Assembly: GCA_021799535.1 (NCBI GenBank)
Contig: JAJZAH010000003.1
Coordinates: 1-64,000 of the forward strand
Reading direction: 5' to 3'
DNA length: 64,000 nucleotides
DNA from: Nanobdellota archaeon
GTDB taxonomy: Archaea; Nanobdellota; Nanobdellia; Pacearchaeales; GW2011-AR1
The notes beneath the pieces are model-generated. The model saw only the letters and a program-made list of their open reading frames with translations, was not told where the DNA came from and made no database searches. A program made the translations under genes and the position numbers. Position 1 is the first letter of the stretch; each line of letters opens with the position of its first letter. Shown piece by piece: positions 1 to 8,240 of this stretch.

Positions 1-70
1 ATAAATCTTTCAGTTTGGTGCCTGCAGACCTTATGTAAGCATTTGTCTTTCTTGCTGATGCCTTTGCCAT
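1..70 (-). CDS. Partial unidentified protein, N-terminus only
   Basis: The reverse strand opens at an ATG and reads 23 codons to the window edge, beginning MAKASARKTNAYIRSAG. A TATA element (TTTATAAA near 92-99) sits about 25 nt upstream of the ATG, which fits a leaderless transcript. The N-terminus is basic and Ala/Ser/Lys-rich, as in many small nucleic-acid-binding or ribosomal proteins, but I do not recognise the family from 23 residues. It lies downstream of tpiA on the same strand, but the TATA box gives it its own promoter. Confidence 0.6.
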   Translation of the reverse strand, partial: MAKASARKTNAYIRSAGTKLKDL

Positions 71-148
71 AAAGTTTTGAGACCGCAATTCTTTATAAAC
101 TTTTCGATTTATAGTCTCTTAATAGTGACAACTAAATGGAAGAACAAT

Positions 149-781
149 TCATCTTCCAAGCAACTTTTCAATCTCCCTTTTAGGATTCTCGGCTTCTGTT
201 ACCCCAGAAGCTATAGCGACACCTGTTGCCCCCAGTTTCATGGAAGTTTCCATATCATTGTAAGTTTTCACTCCGGCACCGACGAGAAATTTCATTTTGA
301 GCGATTTAGATATCTTTTTTATGATTTCTGGCTTTGCAGTAGAGACAGAGATGTCCCCCCCAACGAGTTCTGGGGGTTCATATATCAGAAAATTTGGCTT
401 TAATCTTTCGATTTTTTTCGCTTCAGAAAGGCTTGAAGCAAAAACGGCGGTTTTCAAGCCGATTTTTTTGCATCTTTTCATTGTCTCCTTGAGGGTCTTA
501 AAGTCCAGTTTATGCTCGGAATGATTAAGAAATGTTCCGGCGGCCCCGCCAGCTTTCACTTCTTCTGGGATTATGTAACCTGTATTTCTTCCAAGAGGAA
601 AGGGATCAACATGCTCTGCGTAAACTTTCAATTTGGTTTTTGAGGCAATCTCTTTTATGTCGGAAGCCGGAACGCCAACTATTATATTTTTGTCGACCTT
701 TTCGGTCATTCGGGCAAGATCCAGATTTTCTTTGCCTTTTTTGTAAGTTTTGAAATTTATTATGATTATTGGTTTTTTCAT
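149..781 (-). CDS. tpiA: Triosephosphate isomerase, archaeal type
   Basis: Interconverts dihydroxyacetone phosphate and glyceraldehyde 3-phosphate in glycolysis and gluconeogenesis. The 210-residue length is that of the short archaeal TIMs rather than the ~250-residue bacterial and eukaryotic form. The catalytic residues are visible: Lys11 in NFKTY, His87 in FLNHSEHKL, Glu135 in YEPPELVGG, and the phosphate-binding VGAGV near 167-171. The start ATG overlaps the stop of the upstream cytidine deaminase-like gene by 4 nt (ATGA), so the two are translationally coupled. They form an operon with the hydroxyacid dehydrogenase further upstream. Confidence 0.96.
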   Translation of the reverse strand: MKKPIIIINFKTYKKGKENLDLARMTEKVDKNIIVGVPASDIKEIASKTKLKVYAEHVDPFPLGRNTGYIIPEEVKAGGAAGTFLNHSEHKLDFKTLKETMKRCKKIGLKTAVFASSLSEAKKIERLKPNFLIYEPPELVGGDISVSTAKPEIIKKISKSLKMKFLVGAGVKTYNDMETSMKLGATGVAIASGVTEAENPKREIEKLLGR

Positions 782-1197
782 TTTTCAATTGATCCCCCCC
801 AAGGATAAGGTATAAGCTCTTTGAGTCTCACTTTTTTGTTTTCAGAGATTATAACCTCTGTGTTGCTATTCTTTTTGCTAGCTTGTAAGATCATCTCTCG
901 GCACTTCCCACATGGAGGAATCACTTTATACTTTCTTTTATCTTTATTATACCAAACAGCAACAATCTCCTCGATTTCTTTTTCGCCATTTGAGATCATC
1001 GCACCAACTGCTTGATATTCCGCGCATGATCCAATTCCACAATAGAATCCTAGACTGACTCCTTGAAAGATATTTCCATGTGAAGTTACCAAGGCCGCCC
1101 CAACGTCTCCAGTATCAATAAGATTGACACCTTTTGCCTTCTCGATAATTTCTTCCGCTTTTTTTATCAGAATTTTACCCTTCTTGTTGAGTCTCAT
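778..1197 (-). CDS. cdd: Cytidine deaminase-like protein
   Basis: A 139-residue single-domain member of the cytidine deaminase fold. The zinc site is visible as C58-A-E60 (Cys replaces the His seen in many family members) and P-C96-G-K-C99, with Glu60 as the proton shuttle. This is the three-Cys arrangement of tetrameric free-nucleoside cytidine deaminases. I chose the start at MRLNKKG, six residues inside the ORF-track start, because that ATG overlaps the stop of the upstream gene as ATGA. Blasticidin-S deaminase-like enzymes share the motif, so the substrate is inferred. Confidence 0.85.
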   Translation of the reverse strand: MRLNKKGKILIKKAEEIIEKAKGVNLIDTGDVGAALVTSHGNIFQGVSLGFYCGIGSCAEYQAVGAMISNGEKEIEEIVAVWYNKDKRKYKVIPPCGKCREMILQASKKNSNTEVIISENKKVRLKELIPYPWGGSIEK

Positions 1198-2195
1198 TCT
1201 ACAATTGCCTCGCATACTTTATTTTTAGATATGCATTCAATATTCCTTATTGTTATGTCAAGAATTCTCTGAAGTGCCTCTGTGCTGTAGAAAGCCATAT
1301 GTGGAGTTATTATGACATTCCCAAAAGTCAAAAGCAAATGATCTTCGAGAAGGTTTTTAAGCCGCTCTTTCGGAAACTTTGATGAAAGCAGCTGGGCTTC
1401 TTCTTTTATCAGTCCTTCTTCTTCTAAAACATCAAGTCCTGCACCACCTAACTTCCCAGATGACAAAGCTTTCACAAGAGCAGTCGTATCCACAAGACCA
1501 CCGCGTGCTGTGTTTATCAAGAGTGCCCCTTTTTTCATCAGGTTGATATTTCTTGAATTTATGAGGTGATATGATTTCTTGTCATAAGGGCAATGAAGAG
1601 ATACTATATCAGAATTTTTCAAAAGGTTATTCAGGCTTGAGTATTTAAAATTCAGATTTTTTTCAAGGACTTTATTTGGATAAGGGTCGTAAGCAAGCAC
1701 CATCATCTCGAAGCCGTTCGCTATTCTTGCAACGTGGCGTCCGATAGATCCCATTCCGATTATTCCGATAGTTTTATCTTTTATATCAAATCCTTCAAGA
1801 TCATCAAAAGAAAAGTTTCCTCTTGTAGTTCTGTCATAAGCGCGGTTTATCCTTCTTGACAGAGAGAGGATTAAAGCGAATGTATGTTCAGCAACGGTGT
1901 TTTGTCCGTAATTCGGGACATTGTAGACTTTTACTTTTCTCTTCTTGCATTCCTTTAAATCAATATGATCATATCCTGTTGACCTTGTGACAACTGCTTT
2001 AAGTTTTTTTAGTTTGTTAAGAACATCTTTATTTACTTTTGAATATATGAAAACACTTATTATGTTGACATCTTTCATGGAATCGACGCCACTTTCATTC
2101 ACAGTTTCTTTGAAGAAAATCAGCTTGTGGTTCTTGAGTCTTTTTTTTATATAGTCTTTCTCCCAGTCCTTTATTTCAAAAAATGCGATTTTCAT
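1194..2195 (-). CDS. D-isomer specific 2-hydroxyacid dehydrogenase (D-lactate dehydrogenase-like)
   Basis: NAD-dependent reduction of a 2-oxoacid, probably pyruvate to D-lactate. At 333 residues it has the usual family length. The Rossmann motif is GIIGMGSIGRHVA, the substrate Arg lies in NTARGG, the catalytic Glu is in the LDVLEEE segment, and the catalytic His is in ITPHMAF. The long spacer between the Glu and His motifs resembles bacterial fermentative D-LDH (LdhA) more than phosphoglycerate dehydrogenase. It heads an operon with the deaminase and tpiA, giving a route for NADH re-oxidation next to glycolysis. The exact substrate is inferred. Confidence 0.85.
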   Translation of the reverse strand: MKIAFFEIKDWEKDYIKKRLKNHKLIFFKETVNESGVDSMKDVNIISVFIYSKVNKDVLNKLKKLKAVVTRSTGYDHIDLKECKKRKVKVYNVPNYGQNTVAEHTFALILSLSRRINRAYDRTTRGNFSFDDLEGFDIKDKTIGIIGMGSIGRHVARIANGFEMMVLAYDPYPNKVLEKNLNFKYSSLNNLLKNSDIVSLHCPYDKKSYHLINSRNINLMKKGALLINTARGGLVDTTALVKALSSGKLGGAGLDVLEEEGLIKEEAQLLSSKFPKERLKNLLEDHLLLTFGNVIITPHMAFYSTEALQRILDITIRNIECISKNKVCEAIVE

Positions 2196-2272
2196 ACTCT
2201 CTTTTTATACTGAAGATAGTAAAGGAATCTTTATAAAATTATTTCGGGTGTCCATTTAAACGAAGTACCTTT

Positions 2273-2343
2273 GGGCTTGTAGTATAACGGCATTACGCCC
2301 GGTTCGCAATCGGGTGGTCCGGGTCCGACTCCCGGCAAGTCCA
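2273..2343 (+). tRNA. tRNA-Ala (anticodon CGC)
   Basis: A full cloverleaf can be drawn over 71 nt. The acceptor stem is GGGCTTG/CAAGTCC with discriminator A; the anticodon stem-loop is CCCGG-TTCGCAA-TCGGG with anticodon CGC; the T arm is CCGGG-TCCGACT-CCCGG. The third acceptor pair is G-T, the G3:U70 pair that defines alanine identity, so anticodon and identity element agree. There is no intron and CCA is not fully encoded. A TATA-like TTTATAAAA lies about 40 nt upstream in the region shared with the divergent dehydrogenase gene. Confidence 0.97.
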
Positions 2344-2808
2344 TTATTTTTTGAAGAATCTTTCTGTGAACCTAAAATTGTAATCGTGTCCGGCATCTTT
2401 GGAATAAATCGATAAGAATTCGCACTTTCTCTCTCCCGTGTTTATCACTCTGTGGCCCGCTTTTCCCGGTACAAGATATATCTTGTCTTTTTTCATCTCT
2501 ACGGCTTTTGCAGTCTTTCCTTCTTGGATCAGGAGTTTTCCTTTTCCACCTGTTAAGATATATATTTCCTCTCTTGGTTTCACATGTTTGTGGCCTTTTG
2601 TCATGAAATATTCGCCATTTATTGTCCCGGATTCAAGGACGGTCAAGCCCACTTCAAAGGTCACAAAATCTTTCATATAGACAGTATAAAGGAGAGGATT
2701 GTTTTTTAAATTGGGATTTTTGAATTTGTCCGACATATCAGAAAGCCTTCTAACAGTCTTGCTGTCATAATTTTTTTTCAGATCCTCGAAACCGTTTTCT
2801 ATTTTCAT
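2344..2808 (-). CDS. pgiA: Cupin-type glucose-6-phosphate isomerase
   Basis: Interconverts glucose 6-phosphate and fructose 6-phosphate using the metal-dependent cupin fold found in Euryarchaeota and other archaea, unrelated to the classical PGI. The diagnostic block GEYFMTKGHKH with EEIY just after supplies metal ligands His73, His75 and a Glu at 80-81; the fourth ligand is His119 in AGHRVIN. At 154 residues it is shorter than the usual ~190. I chose the fourth ORF Met because it makes an ATGA overlap with the upstream GNAT gene. It ends right beside the convergent tRNA and is the last gene of the aldolase operon. Confidence 0.92.
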   Translation of the reverse strand: MKIENGFEDLKKNYDSKTVRRLSDMSDKFKNPNLKNNPLLYTVYMKDFVTFEVGLTVLESGTINGEYFMTKGHKHVKPREEIYILTGGKGKLLIQEGKTAKAVEMKKDKIYLVPGKAGHRVINTGERKCEFLSIYSKDAGHDYNFRFTERFFKK

Positions 2809-3284
2809 TTTAACCATCTTTCCATAATGTTTATTTTGTTTTTGAAACCTTCTATTTCGTAAAACCTCCTGCTTGGTTCGTTTACCTTAAATACATCCAA
2901 CATGATTTTATTTATTCCTTTCTTTTTGCATATTTTGTATAATTCATTGAACATTTCCTCTCCGAATCCTTTTCCTCTGTATTTTTTGTCGACGAACATG
3001 TTGTTGACCCAGCAAAAATTCTTTTTTTCCTTTTCATAGTTTATGCCATATGGCTCTTTTTTCGAAATGATGAATTCAAGAAATCCCGCTATTTTACCAT
3101 TTAATTTCAGGCAGACTATGTTCTTTCTTTTAATTGAAGATTTAATACTTTTATTCAGCCACACTTTGCCGTCGGAGGTCTCTTTCTCTATTTTGCAGAT
3201 TTCCTGGATGCCGTTGAAAATAAAATCAGATTCCTCATTGGTCGCATATGCAATACTTACGCTTTTCTCATCGCGTATTTTCAT
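2805..3284 (-). CDS. GNAT family N-acetyltransferase
   Basis: A 159-residue acetyltransferase with the acetyl-CoA pyrophosphate loop RGKGFGEEM near the middle, followed by the GNAT C-terminal pattern NEPSRRFYEIEGF. It lies between aldolase and cupin PGI with ATGA overlaps on both sides, so it is co-translated with two glycolytic enzymes. The acceptor substrate cannot be read from the sequence. Confidence 0.85.
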   Translation of the reverse strand: MKIRDEKSVSIAYATNEESDFIFNGIQEICKIEKETSDGKVWLNKSIKSSIKRKNIVCLKLNGKIAGFLEFIISKKEPYGINYEKEKKNFCWVNNMFVDKKYRGKGFGEEMFNELYKICKKKGINKIMLDVFKVNEPSRRFYEIEGFKNKINIMERWLK

Positions 3285-4042
3285 TTTCCAAGTATTATCT
3301 TCCTTATCTTTTTAGAAAGTTCAAAAGGATCCTCGGACTGCCAGACATTTCTTCCGACAGCAATTCCGGCTCCCCCTGCACTGATAATATCTTTTATCTC
3401 TTTGAGAAATTTACCCTCATTGGCCTTGGTACCTCCTGCAATGACTACCTTTGTTTTTCCCGCGGACTTTACGGCCCATTTCAGGTCTTTTTTGCTTCCG
3501 TCATACTTTATCTTTGCGATGTCTGCCCCCACTTCGAGGGCAACTCTTGCGGCGTATGCCATAAGTTCCGAATCACTTTTATCCTGAGTCCCTTTTCCTC
3601 TTGGATATACCCAGGTTATAACGGGCATTCCGAGCATATGTGCTTCCTCTTCTATGCCTGCAAATTCCTTCATCATGTCCTCCTCGTAGTCGCTTCCTAT
3701 GTATATTGTATACCCTACAGCGACAGCTCCAAGCGAAACGGCTTCCTTGACGCTGCATATCTGCTCCGATCTTGGCTCACCTTCCCTTAAGTTTGTTTTC
3801 CCGTTAAGTTTTATTATGAGAGGAACTTTTGAATCTTTTATTTCTTTACCGTATTTTTCGGCAATTCCTTTCTGGAAAATTATTGCATTGTATTTGCCTT
3901 TCTTTGCAATTTCAATTATGTAATTTGGGTCCACGTTATCGTCGTTGAAATCTTTTGTTGGACCATGTTCTAAACCCTGGTCATAAGCAAGAAACATTGC
4001 CCTCCCATTGGTCATAATTTTGTCAAGATCTGGTTTTTTCAT
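3281..4042 (-). CDS. fba: Class I fructose-1,6-bisphosphate aldolase, archaeal DhnA type
   Basis: Cleaves or forms fructose 1,6-bisphosphate through a Schiff-base lysine in a TIM barrel. Family features are the N-terminal LAYDQGLEHGP, the active-site segment DIAKIKYDG with the Schiff-base Lys, and the C-terminal phosphate-binding GGAGIAVGRNVW. The 253-residue length fits the archaeal FbaB/DhnA family. It heads the operon fba-GNAT-pgiA and is preceded by TATA-like TTATTAAAAG near 4085-4098. I see no separate fructose bisphosphatase here; a bifunctional FBPA/P would be much longer. Confidence 0.93.
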   Translation of the reverse strand: MKKPDLDKIMTNGRAMFLAYDQGLEHGPTKDFNDDNVDPNYIIEIAKKGKYNAIIFQKGIAEKYGKEIKDSKVPLIIKLNGKTNLREGEPRSEQICSVKEAVSLGAVAVGYTIYIGSDYEEDMMKEFAGIEEEAHMLGMPVITWVYPRGKGTQDKSDSELMAYAARVALEVGADIAKIKYDGSKKDLKWAVKSAGKTKVVIAGGTKANEGKFLKEIKDIISAGGAGIAVGRNVWQSEDPFELSKKIRKIILGK

Positions 4043-4111
4043 TTCTTCACTTTCTTACTTTTTACATTGCTTTAAAGATGTCCTCTTTTAATAAGCTTCT
4101 GTATTCATACT

Positions 4112-5227
4112 TCATTCTTCTTTCATCCTTTTCTTGTTGATGTAATAGAGAGCGGTGATGAACAACGATTCCGACCATCCGAGAGGGGTATTCTCATTGT
4201 ATTTATCTGAGTTGGAAAAATAAAGCTCAGGTATTCCTTCTTTTGTCGTATCTTTCATTTCTCTTTTCATGAAGCTTTCGGCCTTGTTGACCTTCCCAAG
4301 CATCTCATAAATCAATGCAAGCCAGGAAAATCCAAAGGTCCACTCAGCTTCTTCCGAAAAGTTGTCGGAATTCTTGTTGTAATAATGGTCTCCTTTATAT
4401 CTTATAACCCCCCTTTTTCTCACGAGATGGTACTCCACATTTTTCAGAATTTCATCCCCCTGCTTTTTATCAACGACATTATAAGGCCATATCAATGAAA
4501 GTAATGCAAGATCCACAAATTTCTTCTGTGACTCTCTTGGAAGTAGTCTATTGAGAACTTCTTCACCTTTTTTTATAAGCTCACCAGAGACTTTTATTCC
4601 TCCGACGTTTCTTATCATCTTCAATCCCGCAAGGCAAGCGCCGACGCTTGAAGCATGTATTTCCTGGTTCTCTTCCCACATCCCGGAGTCCGGGTCATGC
4701 CAATACTCAAGAGTTGATAAATAGTCGACTAATTTCTGGACTATTCTGTAATCATTTTCATCTTCGAGGATTTTTATCTTTTTTACTGATTCAAGCTCTC
4801 CAATTTTAAAGAGGATACAGCCTATGGAATCATTCTGCTTATTTCCCCATTCTTCCCAGAATTCGTCGAATGTTTCAGGATTGTACCTTGCATGGATGTA
4901 TTGATGCGTGTACTCGGGTTTTTTCAAAATGGCATAATCAATTTTATACTCATGCTTCTTAAAAACCTCCAGTATAGCTCCGTAAGTCCTTTTGACGGTG
5001 CTCCAGTCATTTAAGACTTCAAAAGCAATACATTCGTAAAAGTTATCTCTCAGCCACGCTTTGTCATAACCTGTTTTTACATTGCTGTTTGACGCGAGAA
5101 AGAGCCCTGATTTTGTCTGGAGTTTTTTCAAAATTTTAAGGTGCTGTCTTATCAGTTGGTTGTAATTAATAGGAGTTTCTTTTTTAGATCCGAAGATGTT
5201 TTTGAGGAATTTTTGAAAAGAGGTCAT
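4112..5227 (-). CDS. Glycoside hydrolase family 15 (glucoamylase-like) protein
   Basis: A 371-residue all-helical (alpha/alpha)6 protein of the GH15 type, which releases glucose from the ends of alpha-glucans. The N-terminal AWLRDNFYECIA matches the family's R-D motif. The general acid lies in GMWEENQEIHASS and the general base Glu in TPLGWSESLFITAL. No signal peptide is visible, so it should act in the cytosol, perhaps on stored glycogen. It lacks the N-terminal beta-sandwich of typical archaeal and bacterial glucoamylases. Its start overlaps the PfkB stop by ATGA, which suggests glucose release and phosphorylation are coupled. Confidence 0.85.
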   Translation of the reverse strand: MTSFQKFLKNIFGSKKETPINYNQLIRQHLKILKKLQTKSGLFLASNSNVKTGYDKAWLRDNFYECIAFEVLNDWSTVKRTYGAILEVFKKHEYKIDYAILKKPEYTHQYIHARYNPETFDEFWEEWGNKQNDSIGCILFKIGELESVKKIKILEDENDYRIVQKLVDYLSTLEYWHDPDSGMWEENQEIHASSVGACLAGLKMIRNVGGIKVSGELIKKGEEVLNRLLPRESQKKFVDLALLSLIWPYNVVDKKQGDEILKNVEYHLVRKRGVIRYKGDHYYNKNSDNFSEEAEWTFGFSWLALIYEMLGKVNKAESFMKREMKDTTKEGIPELYFSNSDKYNENTPLGWSESLFITALYYINKKRMKEE

Positions 5228-6138
5228 TTTCCCAACTTTTTCCTGAGAAGTCCATTCTTGGCACCGCGGGATTTTATCACCGACTCACTTTCTTCAAGGC
5301 CGATCTTGAGACTTTTATCAATTGACTTCCCGATTATTTGTCCTGCTACAAAACCGGAAGCGAAAGCATCTCCTGCACCCGTCCTTTCAACAACTTTTAT
5401 TTTATGGGGCGTTATAGAATAAACTTTACTGCCGTCATAAGCAAGAGTATCCTGGTCTTTATTTGTGATAACCACTATTTTTGGACCAAGATTCTTTAGT
5501 CCTTTAAGAACGTTCCCTTCTTTTACGAGCATCCTTGCTTCCTCATGATTCAGTACAAAAACATCGCAGATCTTAAGAAGGGGTTTTATGTTTTGTGCCT
5601 TTATCTGATACTCTGTGGTATTGAACGCAATCTTCGTTCCGTTTTTGTGCATCTTCATAGCTACTTTTTCCTGAGTTTTGAAACTTTCACCAAGCATGGT
5701 TGAGAGATAAAGCCATCTGGACTGAATTTTCTTCATGTCAAGCTCCGGGGCTTTAAGAAAATCATTGGCTCCCGAATATTTGAGGATTGTGCGGTCATTC
5801 CCCTTACTATCAAGGATTATGGAATACCCCCCATTGACAGAAGAGTCTTTTTCAATACCTCCTAAGAATTCTATCTTTTCTTTTTTTAGAAGTTCTAAGA
5901 TCTCTTTTCCCTCGAATCCGGAATCCAGTTTTCCGATATATCCTGTTTTAAGTCCGAATCTAGCAAAGGCGACAGCAGTGTTTGTCCCGCCCCCACCTAT
6001 GCTGAATTTTATTTCCTTAAGCAGAATCTTGCTTCCGATGGGATATCCCACATATTTTTTTTCCTCTTTCAGATCGTTTATGTTCGTTTCTGCAAAAACG
6101 TCAACAGTTGCGGAACCGAAAGTTATTATATCAAACAT
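5224..6138 (-). CDS. PfkB-family carbohydrate kinase
   Basis: A 304-residue ribokinase-fold sugar or nucleoside kinase. The N-terminal sugar-binding motif GGGGTNTAVAFARFG and the C-terminal catalytic TGAGDAFASGF (Asp is the catalytic base) are both clear. It sits upstream of and overlaps the glucoamylase-like gene, which makes glucose or fructose 6-phosphate a reasonable but unproven substrate. No ADP-dependent PfkC-type kinase is visible in the window, so this may supply the hexose kinase or phosphofructokinase step. A GAGGATGGT Shine-Dalgarno-like element precedes the ATG. Confidence 0.88.
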   Translation of the reverse strand: MFDIITFGSATVDVFAETNINDLKEEKKYVGYPIGSKILLKEIKFSIGGGGTNTAVAFARFGLKTGYIGKLDSGFEGKEILELLKKEKIEFLGGIEKDSSVNGGYSIILDSKGNDRTILKYSGANDFLKAPELDMKKIQSRWLYLSTMLGESFKTQEKVAMKMHKNGTKIAFNTTEYQIKAQNIKPLLKICDVFVLNHEEARMLVKEGNVLKGLKNLGPKIVVITNKDQDTLAYDGSKVYSITPHKIKVVERTGAGDAFASGFVAGQIIGKSIDKSLKIGLEESESVIKSRGAKNGLLRKKLGK

Positions 6139-6256
6139 CTTACCATCCTCTTTATCAATTGAAAGAAGGCGGGAATAAAAAGGTTTTGGATGAGAGATTT
6201 AGTTGAATTTTTTTAATAGGAAATTTTATAAATATTGGTCTTTTGAAAGGAGTAAC

Positions 6257-6952
6257 ATGAAAAAATTTTATATGGTCGGGACAAATCATAGGGACTTGAA
6301 AGGACCAGGAAGGCTTGAAAAATTTCTCGAATTCGTAAGACCCGATATGATTGGAGTAGAATCCACAGAGGAAGATTATATAGACCGGATTGAAGATCAT
6401 GAAAGGCTGAAATCTTATGAAATCCCTCTGAAGCTGAGGCTCTCACAGGAGCATGGGGTGGAAAAAGCTGCGGTCATTATGAAATATTTGAATTCGCTTG
6501 GCTATGAATCCTGGGTTCCATATGAATTTTCAAGAAGAAACACTGGAGCAAAAGTAACTCCTTGTGATAAGTTCGAAAAGGAAAAAGTCGTATCGATAAT
6601 GAATAGGGTACTGGGTAATGGAGATATTTCCGCCGAATTTTTAAGCAGAAGCCCTTCGATAGAAGAATTGTCTAACTTGGATTTTGAAAAATACCAATCC
6701 CAAATGGATTTAGTTTATCATCTAAGTTCAATTAATGGATTTGAAGAAGACCCTGAGATGTTCAGGAATCTGTTTTTGATAAGAGACTACTGGGCAGAGT
6801 TAAATATAAGAAAAGTTTTTTCAAGGACGGAAAACACGATGGTCTATGTTGGTGGGGCTATGCACATCTTTGGGGATTATCATAATTTATACGAAAGGCT
6901 GAGCGACTTAGTCCCGTTCAGGATTAAACTACCCGACATGGATAATTTTTAA
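6257..6952 (+). CDS. TraB/TIKI/ChaN-superfamily-like protein
   Basis: 231 residues. The N-terminal YMVGTNHRDLKG followed by VRPDMIGVE, and the C-terminal VYVGGAMHIFGDY, match the two conserved halves (GxxH and GxxHxxG) of the TraB/PrgY/TIKI/EreA superfamily, whose characterised members include metal-dependent peptidases and esterases. No membrane helix or signal peptide is visible, unlike TraB and TIKI. I chose ATG 6257 rather than the ORF-track start at 6203 because a TATA box (TTTATAAAT near 6223-6231) lies between them. It converges on pgk with a 4-nt overlap of stops. Confidence 0.6.
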   Translation: MKKFYMVGTNHRDLKGPGRLEKFLEFVRPDMIGVESTEEDYIDRIEDHERLKSYEIPLKLRLSQEHGVEKAAVIMKYLNSLGYESWVPYEFSRRNTGAKVTPCDKFEKEKVVSIMNRVLGNGDISAEFLSRSPSIEELSNLDFEKYQSQMDLVYHLSSINGFEEDPEMFRNLFLIRDYWAELNIRKVFSRTENTMVYVGGAMHIFGDYHNLYERLSDLVPFRIKLPDMDNF

Positions 6953-8106
6953 TTTTTGTAATACCCCAACGCCTCGAGCCCTGGAAGTCTCTTTCCTGAG
7001 ACATAGTCAAGAAGCGCCCCTCCTGAAAGACTTATGTAACCAAATTTCTTTTTCGAGATCTTAGAACGGTCAATAGCTTCGTTGAGTTGCCCACCCCCTA
7101 AAAGAGAGAAGGCTTTGCTCTTTGAGACAGCTGTCAAAAGAGCCTTTGTTCCCTTGATGAATTGCGGATCAAGATAATATCCTGCTGGCCCTTTCATATA
7201 GATTGATTTAGCTTTTTTTATCTCGTCCAAATAAATTTTTTGTGTCTTTGGCCCTATATCAAAAATCTCGTATTCTACTGGAAAATCTTTGAGATCAATA
7301 TCTCTTCTTTTACCCTTTTTGCCTTTCACTCCGAAGTCAACAGGAGTTTTTACGAGACCTCCGACTTCTCCCAATTTTAATTTAAGATCACTTATTAATT
7401 TATCATAATCAGATATTTTCTTTTTCAAATATTCGTCCTGAGCGCCGAGCTCTTTCCCCGTTGCGGATATGCACATCTGCCCGAAGAGACCGCAGGCGAG
7501 AACTTTGTTTTTGTTTAGCAAATTTATATCGTCAGCGGGTTTTGCACCCGCGAGAATGTAAAGACAGTTTTTCAGGTTTATTTTCTGAAGAGCTTTTACC
7601 TCTTTTTCCAAAAGAGGACCGGCGTAGCTTTTCATATGCTTTGGAAAGCCGACGATAGAAGCTTGTGATCTGTGAGACACTGAGAAAGCATCATTCACAT
7701 ATATATCACACCATGAACTGAGTTTTTTTACAAAAACTGTATCTTCTTCTGAGAATTCATCTTTAAGATTCCTCACATTATCAAGTAGGATTGCTTCACC
7801 ATTCTTCAAATTTTTTATCGCAGTTTCAGCTTTTTCTCCGATTATATCGGGAACAAAATTGACTTTTGTGAGTTTACTCAAAAGTTTAGCATGCTGTTCC
7901 ATCGAAGTGAAATCTTCGCCGTCGGGTCTCCCCTGATGTGCAAGAATGACAACTTTCGCACCTTTTTTCTTGAGAAATTTTATTGATCCGGCGCTTTCTT
8001 TTATCCTCTCAGACATAAGAACCTTCCCTTTATCAACATCAGAGTTCAAGTCTTCTCTTAGAAGAATAATTTTCCCCTTTACATTGGTTTTTGTTATGAA
8101 ATTCAT
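6949..8106 (-). CDS. pgk: Phosphoglycerate kinase
   Basis: Transfers phosphate between 1,3-bisphosphoglycerate and ADP. The 385-residue protein shows the N-domain motifs REDLNSD and AHQGRP, DAFSVSHR, the hinge region, and the C-terminal nucleotide-loop segment SLLGGGQLNEAI. It is slightly shorter than archaeal PGKs of ~400 residues. It is a single-gene unit on this strand, divergent from the transglutaminase-like gene at 8241. Confidence 0.95.
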   Translation of the reverse strand: MNFITKTNVKGKIILLREDLNSDVDKGKVLMSERIKESAGSIKFLKKKGAKVVILAHQGRPDGEDFTSMEQHAKLLSKLTKVNFVPDIIGEKAETAIKNLKNGEAILLDNVRNLKDEFSEEDTVFVKKLSSWCDIYVNDAFSVSHRSQASIVGFPKHMKSYAGPLLEKEVKALQKINLKNCLYILAGAKPADDINLLNKNKVLACGLFGQMCISATGKELGAQDEYLKKKISDYDKLISDLKLKLGEVGGLVKTPVDFGVKGKKGKRRDIDLKDFPVEYEIFDIGPKTQKIYLDEIKKAKSIYMKGPAGYYLDPQFIKGTKALLTAVSKSKAFSLLGGGQLNEAIDRSKISKKKFGYISLSGGALLDYVSGKRLPGLEALGYYKN

Positions 8107-8240
8107 ATTGTTTACCTAATTATTTTAATCACTTTTACATAATTAAAATTAAAACATTTTAATATCTTGTGAATTGAAATTCTTACCTGTCGTTATCGTT
8201 AAATGACAAAATTTATAAATCTACATGCTTTTTATGAATC

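Noticed and set aside
77-403. Plus-strand ORF of 108 aa opposite tpiA
   Set aside because: It is an antisense shadow of a clear TIM gene, with no motif or promoter.
6203-6256. N-terminal extension of the TraB/TIKI-like ORF
   Set aside because: The promoter TATA box lies within it, so it cannot be translated from that promoter.
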